From WHSW01 sp963742205 (GTDB lineage: Bacteria > Actinomycetota > Thermoleophilia > Solirubrobacterales > 70-9): a DNA stretch of 64,000 bases. Positions 16,304 to 25,190 of the stretch are shown here, piece by piece. The stretch spans positions 124,001 to 188,000 of the forward strand of contig CAVUKZ010000007.1 of assembly GCA_963742205.1 (NCBI GenBank), written 5' to 3'. Made by a program: the position numbers and the translations under genes. A model generated the notes under the pieces. The model was not told the DNA's origin and searched no databases. It saw only the letters and a program-made list of their open reading frames with translations. The stretch's first letter is position 1; each line of letters begins with the position of its first letter.

Positions 16304-19027
16304 ATGACCACCGGGAAGGGACTCCCAAGGATCTGGCGCTGGTTCGGGATCGCGCTGGTTGCCCTCGTCGTCCTCCCGGGCGCCGCCGAAGCGGCGAGCG
16401 TGTCCCGCGACGTCAACACCCTCCACTTCACGGCCGAGAGGGGGGAGGCCAACCAGGCGCAGATCACCAGCTCGGGGACCGACATCGTGATCGCCGACCC
16501 CGGCGCCGGCCGGCTGGTCGACCGTGACGGACCCGGTGGCTGCACCGTCGCCGCCGGAGTCGCCACCTGCCCCTCCGCCGGGCTGACCACCGCGCAGGTG
16601 GCGCTTCGCGACCGGTCCGACTCGCTGACCGCGACGGGCAACCTGGCGGCGCTGGCCCCGTTCACCTTCGACGCCGGCAGCGGCGACGACACGATCCGCG
16701 GGGGTAACGGCGCCGACGTCGTCCTCGGCGGCGAGGGAAACGACTTCATCGACGGCAACCTAGGCAACGACTTCGTCCTCGCCGGCACCGGCAACGACTC
16801 CATCCAGTGGGACCCCGGCGACGCGAGCGACACGCTCGAGGGCCAGGCCGATCACGACAAGCTGCTGTTCAACGGCAGCAACATCGGTGAGAACGTGAAC
16901 GTGTTCGACAACGGCGGGCGCGTGCTCCTGACCCGCGACGTCGGCACCGTCGCGATGGATCTCAACGACGTGGAGGAGATCGACCACCGCTCGTTCGGCG
17001 GCGCCGACAACACCACGGTCAACGACCTCAGCGGCACCGAGCTCACCGAGTTCCACGAGAACCTGGCCGCATTCGACGGCAACGGGGACGCCGAGGCCGA
17101 CAACCTGACCGTCAGCGGGACCGCCGGGGCCGACCAGCCCCTAGTCGCCACACGCGGCGCCGGCACCGAGGCAAGCGGCCTCGCCACGCAGGTCACGGTC
17201 ACCGGCTCGGAGCTCGCCAACGACGTGCTCAACGTCGACGGGCTCGGAGGCGACGACCGGTTCCGCGCCCGCCCGGGAGCGGCGTCGCGAATCGGCGTCC
17301 TGCTCGACGGCGGCGACGACACCGACACGATGCTGCCCCTGGGCACGCCGCGGGCGGACGGCTTCGCGATCGTCGCCAACGGGACAGCTGTGTTCAGCTC
17401 CTCCGACGACGGCGCCAGCGGCGTCAACTCGATCACCGAGAGCCTCGTCGTCAACGCCCTCGGCGGGCCCGACACCTTCTCGGCGACCGGCAACCTCGCG
17501 GCGCTGACGCGGATCACCGTCGACGCAGGCGCCGGCGACGACACCGTCCTCGGCGGCAACGGCCCCGACCTCGTCATCGCCGGCGACGGCGACGACTTCG
17601 TCGACGGCAACCAGGCCGACGACACGGTCCTGATAGGCGCCGGCAACGACGCGATGCAGTGGGATCCCGGCGACGGCAACGACATCCTCGAGGGTCAGGA
17701 CGGGCGCGACAAGCTGCTCTTCAATACCTCAAACATCGGCGAGCGCGTCGACGTCGCGGCCAACGGCGGCCGCGTGCGCCTGGTCCGCGACATCGGCAAC
17801 GTGACTATGGACCTCGATGACGTCGAGGAGATCGACCATCGCTCGTTCGGCGGCAACGACAGCGTCACCGTCAACGACCTCAGCGGTACCGACCTGACCA
17901 AGTTCGACGAGGACCTGGGGGCGTTCGGGGGCGGGGGCGATGCCGGCGCCGACAACGTGATCGTCAACGGGACCGCCGGCGCCGACCAGCCGCTCGTGAC
18001 CACGGCGCGGGCCGGTCGAACCCTCGTGAGCGGGCTCCGCCCGCAGGTCGTGGTCGGGGGCGCCGAGGTCGCGAACGACGTGCTCACGGTCCGTGGGCTC
18101 GTCGGCAACGACCAGCTGCGGGCACGCCCCGGGGCGGCGTCGCGGATCGGCGTCCTGTTCGACGGCGGCGACGACACCGACACGATGCTGCCCCTGGGCA
18201 CGGAGCGAGCCGATACCTTCGCGATCGTTGCCAACGGGACGGCGGCTTTCAGCTCCTCCGACGGCGGCGCGAGCGGCGTCAACGCCATCGCCGAGAGCGT
18301 GGTCGTCAACGGTCTCGGCGGCCCCGACACCTTCTCGGCGGCCGGCAACCTCGCGGCGCTGACGCGGATCACCGTCGACGCCGGCGCGGGTAACGACACC
18401 GTCCTCGGCGGCAACGGCGCCGACCTGGTCGTCGCCGGTGACGGCAACGACTTCGTCGACGGCAACCAGGGCGACGACACGGTGTTGGCCGGCGCCAACA
18501 ACGACACGGCGCAATGGGATCCCGGCGACGGCAACGACACGATCGAGGGCCAGGACGGCCGCGACAAGCTCGTGTTCAACGGCTCCAACATCAACGAGCG
18601 CGTCGACGTGGCTGCCAACGGTGGGCGCGTCCGCTTCACCCGCGACATCGCCAGCATCACCATGGACCTCAACGACGTCGAGGAGATCGACCACAACGCC
18701 CTCGGCGGAGTCGACGTGACGACGATCAACGACATGAGCGGCACCGACCTCACCGACTTCAGGGAGAACCTCTCGGGAACGATTGGGTCGCCCTCGGCCG
18801 ACAACGCCGCCGACGAGGTGATCGTCAACGGGACCAACGCCGACGACGCGATCGACATCTCCGGGACGGCGTCGACCGGCGTGAACGTGACCGGCCTGGC
18901 GACCTCGGTCGCGATCCGAAACCAGGAGCCGTTCAACGACCGGCTCACGGTCCACACCCTCGCCGGCACCGACAGCGTCGACACCGGCGCCCTGGCGCCG
19001 AACTCGATCGACCTCGTCGTCGACTAG
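16304..19027 (+). CDS. Large secreted repeat protein with RTX-like calcium-binding motifs
   Basis: 907 aa. Signal peptide around WRWFGIALVALVVLPGAAEA (residues 12-31). The body is three related units of about 285 residues. Each contains a run like GGNGADLVVAGDGNDFVDGN with GDDTVL, i.e. glycine/aspartate nonapeptide-like hemolysin-type Ca-binding repeats. Each also has WDPGDGNDTIEGQDGRDKL, a strand-rich part ending NDVEEIDHRSFGG, and VNDLSGTDLT. No catalytic domain or type I secretion tail is recognised. Probably a cell-surface or exported beta-roll protein; role unknown. ATG 16304 was chosen for the signal peptide. Confidence 0.75.
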   Translation: MTTGKGLPRIWRWFGIALVALVVLPGAAEAASVSRDVNTLHFTAERGEANQAQITSSGTDIVIADPGAGRLVDRDGPGGCTVAAGVATCPSAGLTTAQVALRDRSDSLTATGNLAALAPFTFDAGSGDDTIRGGNGADVVLGGEGNDFIDGNLGNDFVLAGTGNDSIQWDPGDASDTLEGQADHDKLLFNGSNIGENVNVFDNGGRVLLTRDVGTVAMDLNDVEEIDHRSFGGADNTTVNDLSGTELTEFHENLAAFDGNGDAEADNLTVSGTAGADQPLVATRGAGTEASGLATQVTVTGSELANDVLNVDGLGGDDRFRARPGAASRIGVLLDGGDDTDTMLPLGTPRADGFAIVANGTAVFSSSDDGASGVNSITESLVVNALGGPDTFSATGNLAALTRITVDAGAGDDTVLGGNGPDLVIAGDGDDFVDGNQADDTVLIGAGNDAMQWDPGDGNDILEGQDGRDKLLFNTSNIGERVDVAANGGRVRLVRDIGNVTMDLDDVEEIDHRSFGGNDSVTVNDLSGTDLTKFDEDLGAFGGGGDAGADNVIVNGTAGADQPLVTTARAGRTLVSGLRPQVVVGGAEVANDVLTVRGLVGNDQLRARPGAASRIGVLFDGGDDTDTMLPLGTERADTFAIVANGTAAFSSSDGGASGVNAIAESVVVNGLGGPDTFSAAGNLAALTRITVDAGAGNDTVLGGNGADLVVAGDGNDFVDGNQGDDTVLAGANNDTAQWDPGDGNDTIEGQDGRDKLVFNGSNINERVDVAANGGRVRFTRDIASITMDLNDVEEIDHNALGGVDVTTINDMSGTDLTDFRENLSGTIGSPSADNAADEVIVNGTNADDAIDISGTASTGVNVTGLATSVAIRNQEPFNDRLTVHTLAGTDSVDTGALAPNSIDLVVD
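16670..19010 (+). repeat. Three in-frame internal repeats, period 852-855 bp
   Basis: Equivalent points GACGCCGGC at 16670, GACGCAGGC at 17522 and GACGCCGGC at 18377 show periods of 852 and 855 bp, both multiples of 3. The second and third units are almost identical over stretches such as 17465-17530 versus 18320-18385, so that duplication is recent or homogenised by recombination. The first unit is more diverged. Confidence 0.85.
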
Positions 19028-19148
19028 ATGATTGATTCCACGGGCTCGTGCGCGCGGGGGCGCGCGGGACCGAGCTGGGCGCGAACGGCGGGCGAAGGCC
19101 ATGCCGGTGGGCATGGGCGAGTCCCGACGGTCGTGATCCAGCGACGGT

Positions 19149-19169
19149 ATCCGTGCGTCATCCGTGCGT
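19149..19169. repeat. Short direct repeat in gap between convergent genes
   Basis: The 167-bp gap 19028-19194 separates two convergent genes. It holds ATCCGTGCGT twice (19149-19158 and 19160-19169) and a GC hairpin CGCGC-GGGGGC-GCGCG at 19051-19066 that may serve as a weak terminator. No gene is visible. CCGTGCG also occurs in the repeat array at 31103-31114. Confidence 0.4.
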
Positions 19170-19194
19170 GCGATGTCGTGGGATCACTCATCTC

Positions 19195-20043
19195 TTAGAC
19201 GAGCGTCCAGAAGCCGTCGGCGCCGACGTGCTCCTCGTCGGCCACCCGGCTGAGCCGCTCGCGCGCCTCGTCGAGCTCGACGTGGAGCACCGTCGCGACC
19301 TCCTGCGAAGCCAGTGGCACCGCGGCCCACTCCAGCACCTCGGCGACGTCCCGCGGGGGCTCGCGCCGGTCGGTCCCGGGCACGAGGTTGGCCAGGAGCA
19401 CGTCGTAGGCGGCGAAGGGCTGGAAGCCCGGGATCGAGATCCGCACGCCGTCGGCGAGCCGCACGATCTCGTAGCTCGGGCACGTGTAGCGGCGACCGCC
19501 CGACCAGTTGGCGAGCCGCTCGTCGAGCACGCGCGCGGCGGGCATCGGCTCGCGGGCGGCGGCCATGTCGGCGCGGAGCTCGCGCTCGACCTCGGGCTCG
19601 GCGGTCCACCGCTCGAGCTCGTCAGGGTCGAGCCCGGCCTCGGTCGCGGCGCGCGCGATCGTCGCGGGCTCGTCGAGCAGGCAGCCGCTGAAGTGCAGGA
19701 CCCGCAGCCGCCGCAGCAGGTGCCGGATGCGCTCCGGGGCGTGGACGCGGGTCCCGACGACCGCGCGGCAGGCCGGAACCGTGGCCACCATCCGGGGGCG
19801 CTCGCGGGAGTCGATCGGCATCCCGTGCTCGCGGGCGATGCGCCGGAACGACCGCGACTGACGCTCGGGAGTGAATCCCTTCTCGACGTACTCCTCGGGG
19901 GATTCGGAGAGGCCGACCATCCGCAGGTGCCACTCGATCCGATCGCCGTAGAGCCAGTCGAGGCGCCGGCGAAACGGCTCGGCGCTCCAGGCCCACGGAC
20001 AGCCGGGATCCGTGAACTCATAGATCCGGACGTCAGGCGTCAT
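19195..20043 (-). CDS. DsbA/FrnE-like thioredoxin-fold protein with incomplete CxxC
   Basis: 282 aa. N-terminal FTDPGCPWAWSAEPFRRRLD matches the DsbA/2-hydroxychromene isomerase (FrnE-like) opening, usually CPWCY or CPFCY. Here only the first Cys remains (CPWAW). A helical insertion (ERIRHLLRRLRVLHFSG) and a C-terminal strand RISIPGFQPFAAYDVLL complete the fold. No signal peptide, so cytoplasmic. A single cysteine argues for an isomerase/glutathione-type role rather than disulfide formation. It overlaps the preceding hydrolase gene by 11 bp at the end of the ABC operon. Confidence 0.7.
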   Translation of the reverse strand: MTPDVRIYEFTDPGCPWAWSAEPFRRRLDWLYGDRIEWHLRMVGLSESPEEYVEKGFTPERQSRSFRRIAREHGMPIDSRERPRMVATVPACRAVVGTRVHAPERIRHLLRRLRVLHFSGCLLDEPATIARAATEAGLDPDELERWTAEPEVERELRADMAAAREPMPAARVLDERLANWSGGRRYTCPSYEIVRLADGVRISIPGFQPFAAYDVLLANLVPGTDRREPPRDVAEVLEWAAVPLASQEVATVLHVELDEARERLSRVADEEHVGADGFWTLV

Positions 20044-21205
20044 CTCGCGGCTCCGCCATCTCCAGGATCAGGCTGGTCCAGGCGAAGTCCGTGGCCCCGA
20101 GGCCCTCGCCCGTGTACGGGTCGTAGTACTCGCGCAGCCCCTGGCGCAGCACGATCTCGGTCAGTCGCTCGGTCATGTGATCCGCCTCCGCTGCGTACCC
20201 CAACCGCCGCATCCCAAGCCACAGCATCCACGCGGCGTTGACCCAGGTCGGCCCGCGCCAGTAGCGCAGCTTCCAGCCCGGGCCGCGGTTGGGCTCGAAG
20301 CTGGGCTCCGCGGCCGACACGGAGGGCGGCGGGTTGGTGAGCCAGTACCGGTCCGGATCCAGGAGGTGCTCGGTGATCAGGCGATGGCCGATCTCCGCGG
20401 GCAGGTCGGGGAGGGCCAGGGGGGAGAGGGCCGACCATGTCGAGACCGCCGGCCGGGCGCCGCCGGGCTGCACCTCGTCGAGAAAGAGACCGCGGCGCTC
20501 GTCCCAGAGGCGATCGACGATCGCCGGCGTGATCGACGGCTCACCGGCCGATACGCGCGCCAGGCACCAGAGCACGTTGGTCATCACCTCGCAGACGACG
20601 GGCCAGCCGCGGTCGCGGATCCGCCGCGCGTCCCAACCCAGTCGCCGGTTGCGCCCCACCAGGAGCGGAAAGCCGTAGCCGCCGTGCTGGAGGCGCCCCC
20701 AGATCGGGTCGAACTTGGGCGACGAGTCGAGGCCCGACTCGTCGGGCTGCACCAGCCACAGCAGCCCGTCGCCCTCGAGGTCGCGGTTGGCCCGCAGCCA
20801 CTCGTGATGGGTGGCGATACGCGGTTCGGCGGCGGGATCGCCGAGGCCCGCGAGCCGCCACGCCCAGGCGAGCAGCGGCGGCTGGATCGTGCTGGTCATC
20901 TCGGCGTCCCGGGACGTGACGTTGTAGTAGACGCGCCGCTTCCAGCTCAGCGGCTGGTCCCAGAAGATCACGTGGCCGATGAACCCGTCGTCGCGCATCG
21001 CGTTCAGCAGGCTGGTGAGCTCGTCGCGCGGCCGGCCGGGATCGAAGCGACGCCAGACGATCGCCGCGAAGCAGGAGTCCCAGTACCACTGCCACGGGTA
21101 GCGGCTCGGGCTCGGCCGGGTGTAGGAGTAGCGGACGCCGCGCCGCTCCCCGTCGGCGTGCGAGGCCTCGAGCACAGCGCGGCAGCGGTCGGCGAGCTCG
21201 GTCAC
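20033..21205 (-). CDS. (alpha/alpha)6-barrel glycoside hydrolase, trehalase/MGH1-like
   Basis: About 390 aa from GTG 21205, 3 bp after the stop of the upstream permease. Aromatic-rich motifs typical of GH63/GH37-like (alpha/alpha)6 hydrolases are present: YPWQWYWDSCFAAIVWRRFD with the WDS pair, IQPPLLAWA, NRGPGWKLRYWRGPTWVNAA, and REYYDPYTGEGLGATDFAWT. Such enzymes cleave small glycosides, for example mannosyl- or glucosylglycerate or trehalose, in the cytoplasm. Substrate is not deducible. The longer upstream reading would overlap the permease and is rejected. Confidence 0.78.
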   Translation of the reverse strand: MTELADRCRAVLEASHADGERRGVRYSYTRPSPSRYPWQWYWDSCFAAIVWRRFDPGRPRDELTSLLNAMRDDGFIGHVIFWDQPLSWKRRVYYNVTSRDAEMTSTIQPPLLAWAWRLAGLGDPAAEPRIATHHEWLRANRDLEGDGLLWLVQPDESGLDSSPKFDPIWGRLQHGGYGFPLLVGRNRRLGWDARRIRDRGWPVVCEVMTNVLWCLARVSAGEPSITPAIVDRLWDERRGLFLDEVQPGGARPAVSTWSALSPLALPDLPAEIGHRLITEHLLDPDRYWLTNPPPSVSAAEPSFEPNRGPGWKLRYWRGPTWVNAAWMLWLGMRRLGYAAEADHMTERLTEIVLRQGLREYYDPYTGEGLGATDFAWTSLILEMAEPRDDA

Positions 21206-21207
21206 GA

Positions 21208-21981
21208 TCAGTAGCTCGTGCGGTCCATGCCGCGCAGCGCGAAGTAGACGAGCACAGTGAGCATCCCGGCCAGCGCGACGAGCCCGGGCCAGGTGCCGGC
21301 CCAGGTCACGGTTCCGTCGACGAACCCCTGGCGCATCGCGTCGACCACCTGGGTGAGCGGGTTGAGCCGCGCGATCGTCTGCAGCCATCCCTGAAGTAGC
21401 GCGAGTGGCGCGTACGCGGTGGTGGTCAGCACGAGGATGAACATCCCCGCCTGCATCAGCGGCGCCGCGCTCTGCGTCTTGTAGTGCAGCGCGAGGGCGA
21501 CGCCCCAGCAGGCGGCGATCGCGCCGGTGGCCATCACGCAGATCAGCGCGACCACCAGGCCGTCGAGGCCCGGCCAGTCGACCCCGATCGAAAAGCCGAC
21601 CGCCAGCAGGACGATCGAGGGGATCAGCGCCCGCAGGCTCGCCGACAGGACCATGCCCGCCAGAAGCGCGGGGCGGGGCGCCGGCGAGGCGAGCAGGCGG
21701 TCGAACCAGCCCCCCTCGATGTCGCGCGCGAGGTTGACGCCGGTCGCCGCCCCGGTGAAGCCCGCGCCCTGGAGCATGCTGATCGGGAGGATGAAGCTCT
21801 GGTAGCTGTCCGTCCCGAAGCCGCTGAGGTGGGTGAGGTTGCCGAATACGGCGCTGAGGCCGCAGAAGAAGATCGTGGGCGCGAGGACGCCGGGGATCGC
21901 CGCCCCGGGCACCCTGAGGATCTCGTTCATCGCCCGGCGGACCAGGATCCGGACGGTGGCCAGGTCGGCGGCGAGGCCCAT
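21208..21981 (-). CDS. ABC-2 type transporter permease
   Basis: 257 aa with six membrane segments. Typical ABC-2/DrrB-like sequence: FGTDSYQSFILPISMLQGAGF, then GVNLARDIEGGWFDRLLASP (the cytoplasmic signature before the third helix). The C-terminal part has LNPLTQVVDAMRQGFV. It partners the next permease upstream and the DrrA-like ATPase to form a heteromeric exporter of drugs or lipids. It follows that permease by 14 bp. Confidence 0.88.
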   Translation of the reverse strand: MGLAADLATVRILVRRAMNEILRVPGAAIPGVLAPTIFFCGLSAVFGNLTHLSGFGTDSYQSFILPISMLQGAGFTGAATGVNLARDIEGGWFDRLLASPAPRPALLAGMVLSASLRALIPSIVLLAVGFSIGVDWPGLDGLVVALICVMATGAIAACWGVALALHYKTQSAAPLMQAGMFILVLTTTAYAPLALLQGWLQTIARLNPLTQVVDAMRQGFVDGTVTWAGTWPGLVALAGMLTVLVYFALRGMDRTSY

Positions 21982-21995
21982 CAGCGATTCACCGC

Positions 21996-22781
21996 TTACC
22001 CGACCCTCAGCCGGCGCCGCAGCGCGAGCGCGCTGAGGCCGGTCGAGAGCGCGCCGACGAGCAGGATCGCGCCGAACGCCTTCAGCACGGTCTCGGCGGT
22101 CAGCGCGCCGACCACCGGCTCGCGGATGCCCTCGACGACGAACGACAGCGGGTTGTACTCGGCGACCGAGGCGGCGGGCTCGAGCAGCAGGTTGACCGGG
22201 AAGAAGGCGCTGGAGAGGAAGAGGACGACGAAGATCAGCGGGAACAGGCCCTGGACCACGGACGCCTGCCCGGTGTAGAGCGCGATCGCCGCGCTGAGGC
22301 CGCCGAACACGGTCGCCGCCAGCGCCGAGAAGAGGATCATCAGCAGCATCCCCGGGACGCCCAGCTCGAACGAGGCGCCGAAGATGAGCCCGATGGCGAT
22401 GAACCAGAGCGCTGCCGCCGCACCCAAGGCCGCGCTGCCGACGAGCCGGCCGCCGACGATCGCAAAGCGCGAGATCGGCGCCGCGAGCAACCTGTCGGTG
22501 AACCCCATCTCGAGGTCGACGGCCAGCGCGATGCCGCCGACGTTGCCGGCCAGGAGGGTCGACTGGACCATCGCGCCGGCGAGCATGAAGCTCAGGAAGT
22601 TGTCGACCTGCGGGAAGCCGGGGAGATTTACGGCGCCGCCGGCCCCGCCCGTCTGAATGGCGAGCAGCAGGGTCGGGAAGATCACGATTGGCGAGGCCAG
22701 CTGCGGGCGGCGAAACGTCTGCTTGACCGAGCGCGCGCCGAGCGCCCCGATCACCCGCGCGTTCGCGACGACGACGCTCAC
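21996..22781 (-). CDS. ABC-2 type transporter permease
   Basis: 261 aa, six membrane segments. It has LDLEMGFTDRLLAAPISRFA, the ABC-2 signature equivalent to that in the sister gene, and YNPLSFVVEGIREPVVG near the C-terminus. Its ATG (22781) overlaps the ATPase stop at 22778-22780. Two different permeases after one ATPase indicate a heterodimeric membrane part. Confidence 0.88.
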   Translation of the reverse strand: MSVVVANARVIGALGARSVKQTFRRPQLASPIVIFPTLLLAIQTGGAGGAVNLPGFPQVDNFLSFMLAGAMVQSTLLAGNVGGIALAVDLEMGFTDRLLAAPISRFAIVGGRLVGSAALGAAAALWFIAIGLIFGASFELGVPGMLLMILFSALAATVFGGLSAAIALYTGQASVVQGLFPLIFVVLFLSSAFFPVNLLLEPAASVAEYNPLSFVVEGIREPVVGALTAETVLKAFGAILLVGALSTGLSALALRRRLRVG

Positions 22782-23740
22782 TCGGCGGGCATTTGTTCGG
22801 GGACCTCGTCCCCCTCGAGGTGCTCGCCGGTCTTGGCGACGAAGACGTCGTCGAGCGTGGGCTCGACCAACTCCAGCGATTCGAACATGATCCCGGCCTC
22901 GTCGAGCGCCCGGACGACCTTGGCCACGTCGTTGGCGCCGCCGCCGAGCTCGACCAGGAGCTTGTCGTCGCGGTCCGGCAGCAGGCGGCCGAAGCGCGCC
23001 GCGACCTCCTTGGCCCGCCCGCCGTCGCCGTCGAGGATCCCGAGCTCCAGGTGCGGCTTGCCGACCTCCGCCTTCAGCGACCCAGGTGTGCCCTCGGCGA
23101 CGATCAGCCCGCCGTTGATGATCCCGACCCGGTCGGCGAGCTGATCGGCCTCCTCCAGGTACTGCGTGGTGAGGAACACGGTCGCTCCCTCGGTGTTCAG
23201 GGCCGCGACCTCCTCCCAGATCGCCTTGCGGCTCACGGGGTCGAGGCCGGTGGTCGGCTCGTCGAGGAACAGGACCTTGGGCTCGTGGACGAGCGCCGAG
23301 GCGAGGTCAAGGCGCCGGCGCATGCCGCCCGAGTAGGTGCCGACCCGCCGGTCGGCGGCCCGGTTGAGGCCGACGCGTTCGATCAGCGCGTCGCCGCGGC
23401 GCTCTGCCTCGCCGCCGATCAGCCCGTGGAGCGTCGCCTGCAGGCGAATCAGCTCGCGCCCGGTCATCAGCGGGTCCAGCGCCGCCTCCTGCAGGGCGAC
23501 GCCGATCGAGCGGCGCACGTCCGCCGCCTGCTCGACGACGTCGAACCCCGCCACCCTGGCGCTGCCCCCGGTCGGGCGCAGGAGCGTGGTCAGCATGCGC
23601 ACGGTGGTCGTCTTCCCGGCCCCGTTCGGGCCCAGGAAGGCGTAGATCTCGCCGGCCGCGACCTCCAGATCCACCCCTGCGACCGCCTTGATCCCGCCCG
23701 CAAATTCACGTTCGAGTCCTGTTACCTCGATTGCAGGCAC
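22778..23740 (-). CDS. ABC exporter ATP-binding protein, DrrA-like
   Basis: 320 aa. Walker A GPNGAGKTTTVRM, Q-loop region, signature YSGGMRRRLDLASAL, Walker B VLFLDEPTTGLD and switch His in FLTTQYLEEADQLAD (the usual H is Q here, as in many DrrA proteins). The C-terminal 100 residues include FESLELVEPTLDDVFVAKTG, characteristic of the daunorubicin-resistance ATPase family. It energises the two permeases that follow. First gene of a five-gene minus operon that also holds a glycoside hydrolase and a DsbA-like protein. Confidence 0.93.
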   Translation of the reverse strand: MPAIEVTGLEREFAGGIKAVAGVDLEVAAGEIYAFLGPNGAGKTTTVRMLTTLLRPTGGSARVAGFDVVEQAADVRRSIGVALQEAALDPLMTGRELIRLQATLHGLIGGEAERRGDALIERVGLNRAADRRVGTYSGGMRRRLDLASALVHEPKVLFLDEPTTGLDPVSRKAIWEEVAALNTEGATVFLTTQYLEEADQLADRVGIINGGLIVAEGTPGSLKAEVGKPHLELGILDGDGGRAKEVAARFGRLLPDRDDKLLVELGGGANDVAKVVRALDEAGIMFESLELVEPTLDDVFVAKTGEHLEGDEVPEQMPAE

Positions 23741-23836
23741 GGCGGGGGAATGTACCGGCGAGCGGGCAGAAGCCTATGCTGCGCTCAGCTGGCCCTACCG
23801 AAACCCAGGCGGGTGGAGAGTGTTCCAGCTAGCTCA

Positions 23837-24538
23837 ATGTCTGCGATCGCAACACGTCCTCGTCCCGCCCTCGCGCTGCTCGTCCTGGCAGCGCTGATCG
23901 CGCTTGTCGGCGCGGTTGGCGAGGCCGGCGCCTCGACCGCGAAGACGCTCGGCAAGACCGAGCGGACGCCCGAGCCGTCGTGCCCGAAGACCCCCTGCGA
24001 GGCGGTGGGCAGCGTCACGGGCTTCCAGCTGATCGCCGACGGCGACCGCGGCTTGTTCAAGGCCCGCCAGAACCTCTCCGTGGTCGGCTGGGCGATCGAC
24101 GTCTCGGACCCCAAGGGGTCGCAGCACAACTTCTTCGCCGACTTCTACCAGTCGAACGCCTTCGGAATGGTGCCTACGGCACGGATCTCCGTGATCAAGC
24201 GCCGGGAGAAGCGCGACTACAAGCTCAAGTCCCAGAGCCCGGTCGTCCAGCTCGGCTCGGTGCTCGGCTCCCGCCAGACCTACACCCTCAACCAGCCGCT
24301 GAAGATGCGCAAGGGCGAGTTCCTGGCCCTGACGATCCCCACGTGGGCGCCGTCCTTCGCGGTCAACCTCGGCTCCAACACGAACGTCTGGCGCTCGAGC
24401 CGCGTGGCCGGCAAGTGCTCGGGCACCGCGAACATCAAGGCCGGCAAGCCGCAGCAGAAGGTGCACTCGGTGCACTCCTACGGCTGCGACTACAAGACCG
24501 CACGGCTCCTCTACTGGGGCTACTACGTACCTCGCTGA
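23837..24538 (+). CDS. Secreted protein of unknown function
   Basis: 233 aa from ATG 23837. A clear signal peptide (ALALLVLAALIALVGAVGEAGA, residues about 11-32) precedes a soluble domain. The domain has a cysteine pair CPKTPC, GSVTGFQLIADGDRG, a basic central part and a C-terminal SYGCDYKTARLLYWGYYV. Beta-strand-rich composition suggests a jelly-roll or Ig-like extracellular fold. I do not recognise the family. Divergent from the ABC operon; a TATGCT at about 23773 could be its -10. Confidence 0.7.
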   Translation: MSAIATRPRPALALLVLAALIALVGAVGEAGASTAKTLGKTERTPEPSCPKTPCEAVGSVTGFQLIADGDRGLFKARQNLSVVGWAIDVSDPKGSQHNFFADFYQSNAFGMVPTARISVIKRREKRDYKLKSQSPVVQLGSVLGSRQTYTLNQPLKMRKGEFLALTIPTWAPSFAVNLGSNTNVWRSSRVAGKCSGTANIKAGKPQQKVHSVHSYGCDYKTARLLYWGYYVPR

Positions 24539-24868
24539 GCGCTCCGCCTGACGAGGCTGGGTAGGGGCAGCGGGCAGCCGCCCTAGCTGCTCAGCGAAGG
24601 GACTGGGAGCATCGAGAGTCGACTCGCTCTCGATATTCAGGAGCGAGTCGACGCTCGGTGGGCAAACGCCCGCTCTCAGGCCCCAGCGGCCCTCGCTGGC
24701 AGGGGCGACCGAACAGCCGCCCGAGCTGCTCAGCGAGAGCAGCATCGCCGTTGCGCGGAGGCGAGCGTCGACTTAACTGGGCTCGGCCAGCAAAGTCGCC
24801 ACTCGCTCCCGCCGTCGAAACCGAGCGTCGAGTTTGTTTCGCATAGCGAGTCGCGCCGGCTGGCGCCG
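24539..24868. repeat. 330-bp gene-free stretch with two units of the intergenic repeat
   Basis: No gene is supported here. Two units start with a shared block of pattern CAGCCGCCCNAGCTGCTCAG (24574-24597 and 24713-24736), also seen near 248-270. Unit 1 has a long inverted repeat, GAGAGTCGACTCGCTC (24614-24629) against GAGCGAGTCGACGCTC (24641-24656), 15 of 16 paired with an 11-base loop containing GATATTC; the copy at 335-378 has CTATTC in the loop. Unit 2 has GAGCGTCGAC and CCGAGCGTCGAG around a CTCGGCCAG core. The structure resembles REP/BOX-type elements. Confidence 0.65.
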
Positions 24869-25138
24869 CTAGGCCAGCGGTGGTTGGCGCAAACCGCAGT
24901 ACGGGCAGTCGCTCACGTCGAGCCCGATCAGCTGGTCGCAGCGGCGGCAGATGCGGAGGTTGTCCGGGGTCCGCAGTAGCGCGGAGTCGGACGGCGCCAG
25001 CGGCAGGGTGCGGGTGACGGGTTCCATTTCCTCGCCGGTCTCGCGGTCCAGGTACACCCCGTCGATGTCGGCCGGGGCGTAGACCTCGCGGCCCGAGGCG
25101 CGCGCCCGGAGGCGGAAGATCTGGCGCGGGTTCTGCAC
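24869..25138 (-). CDS. Small zinc-ribbon protein
   Basis: 89 aa. The C-terminal third is RICRRCDQLIGLDVSDCPYC, two CxxC pairs that would bind one zinc. The N-terminal part (REVYAPADIDGVYLDRETGE) is unrecognised. Divergent from the glycosyltransferase at 25191. Possibly a regulator or nucleic-acid/protein adaptor; this is only inference from the ribbon. Confidence 0.6.
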   Translation of the reverse strand: MQNPRQIFRLRARASGREVYAPADIDGVYLDRETGEEMEPVTRTLPLAPSDSALLRTPDNLRICRRCDQLIGLDVSDCPYCGLRQPPLA

Positions 25139-25190
25139 GGGCGGGAAGGGTATCCGCTCGGTCGCCGCCCCGCCACATAGCCTGCGGGGT

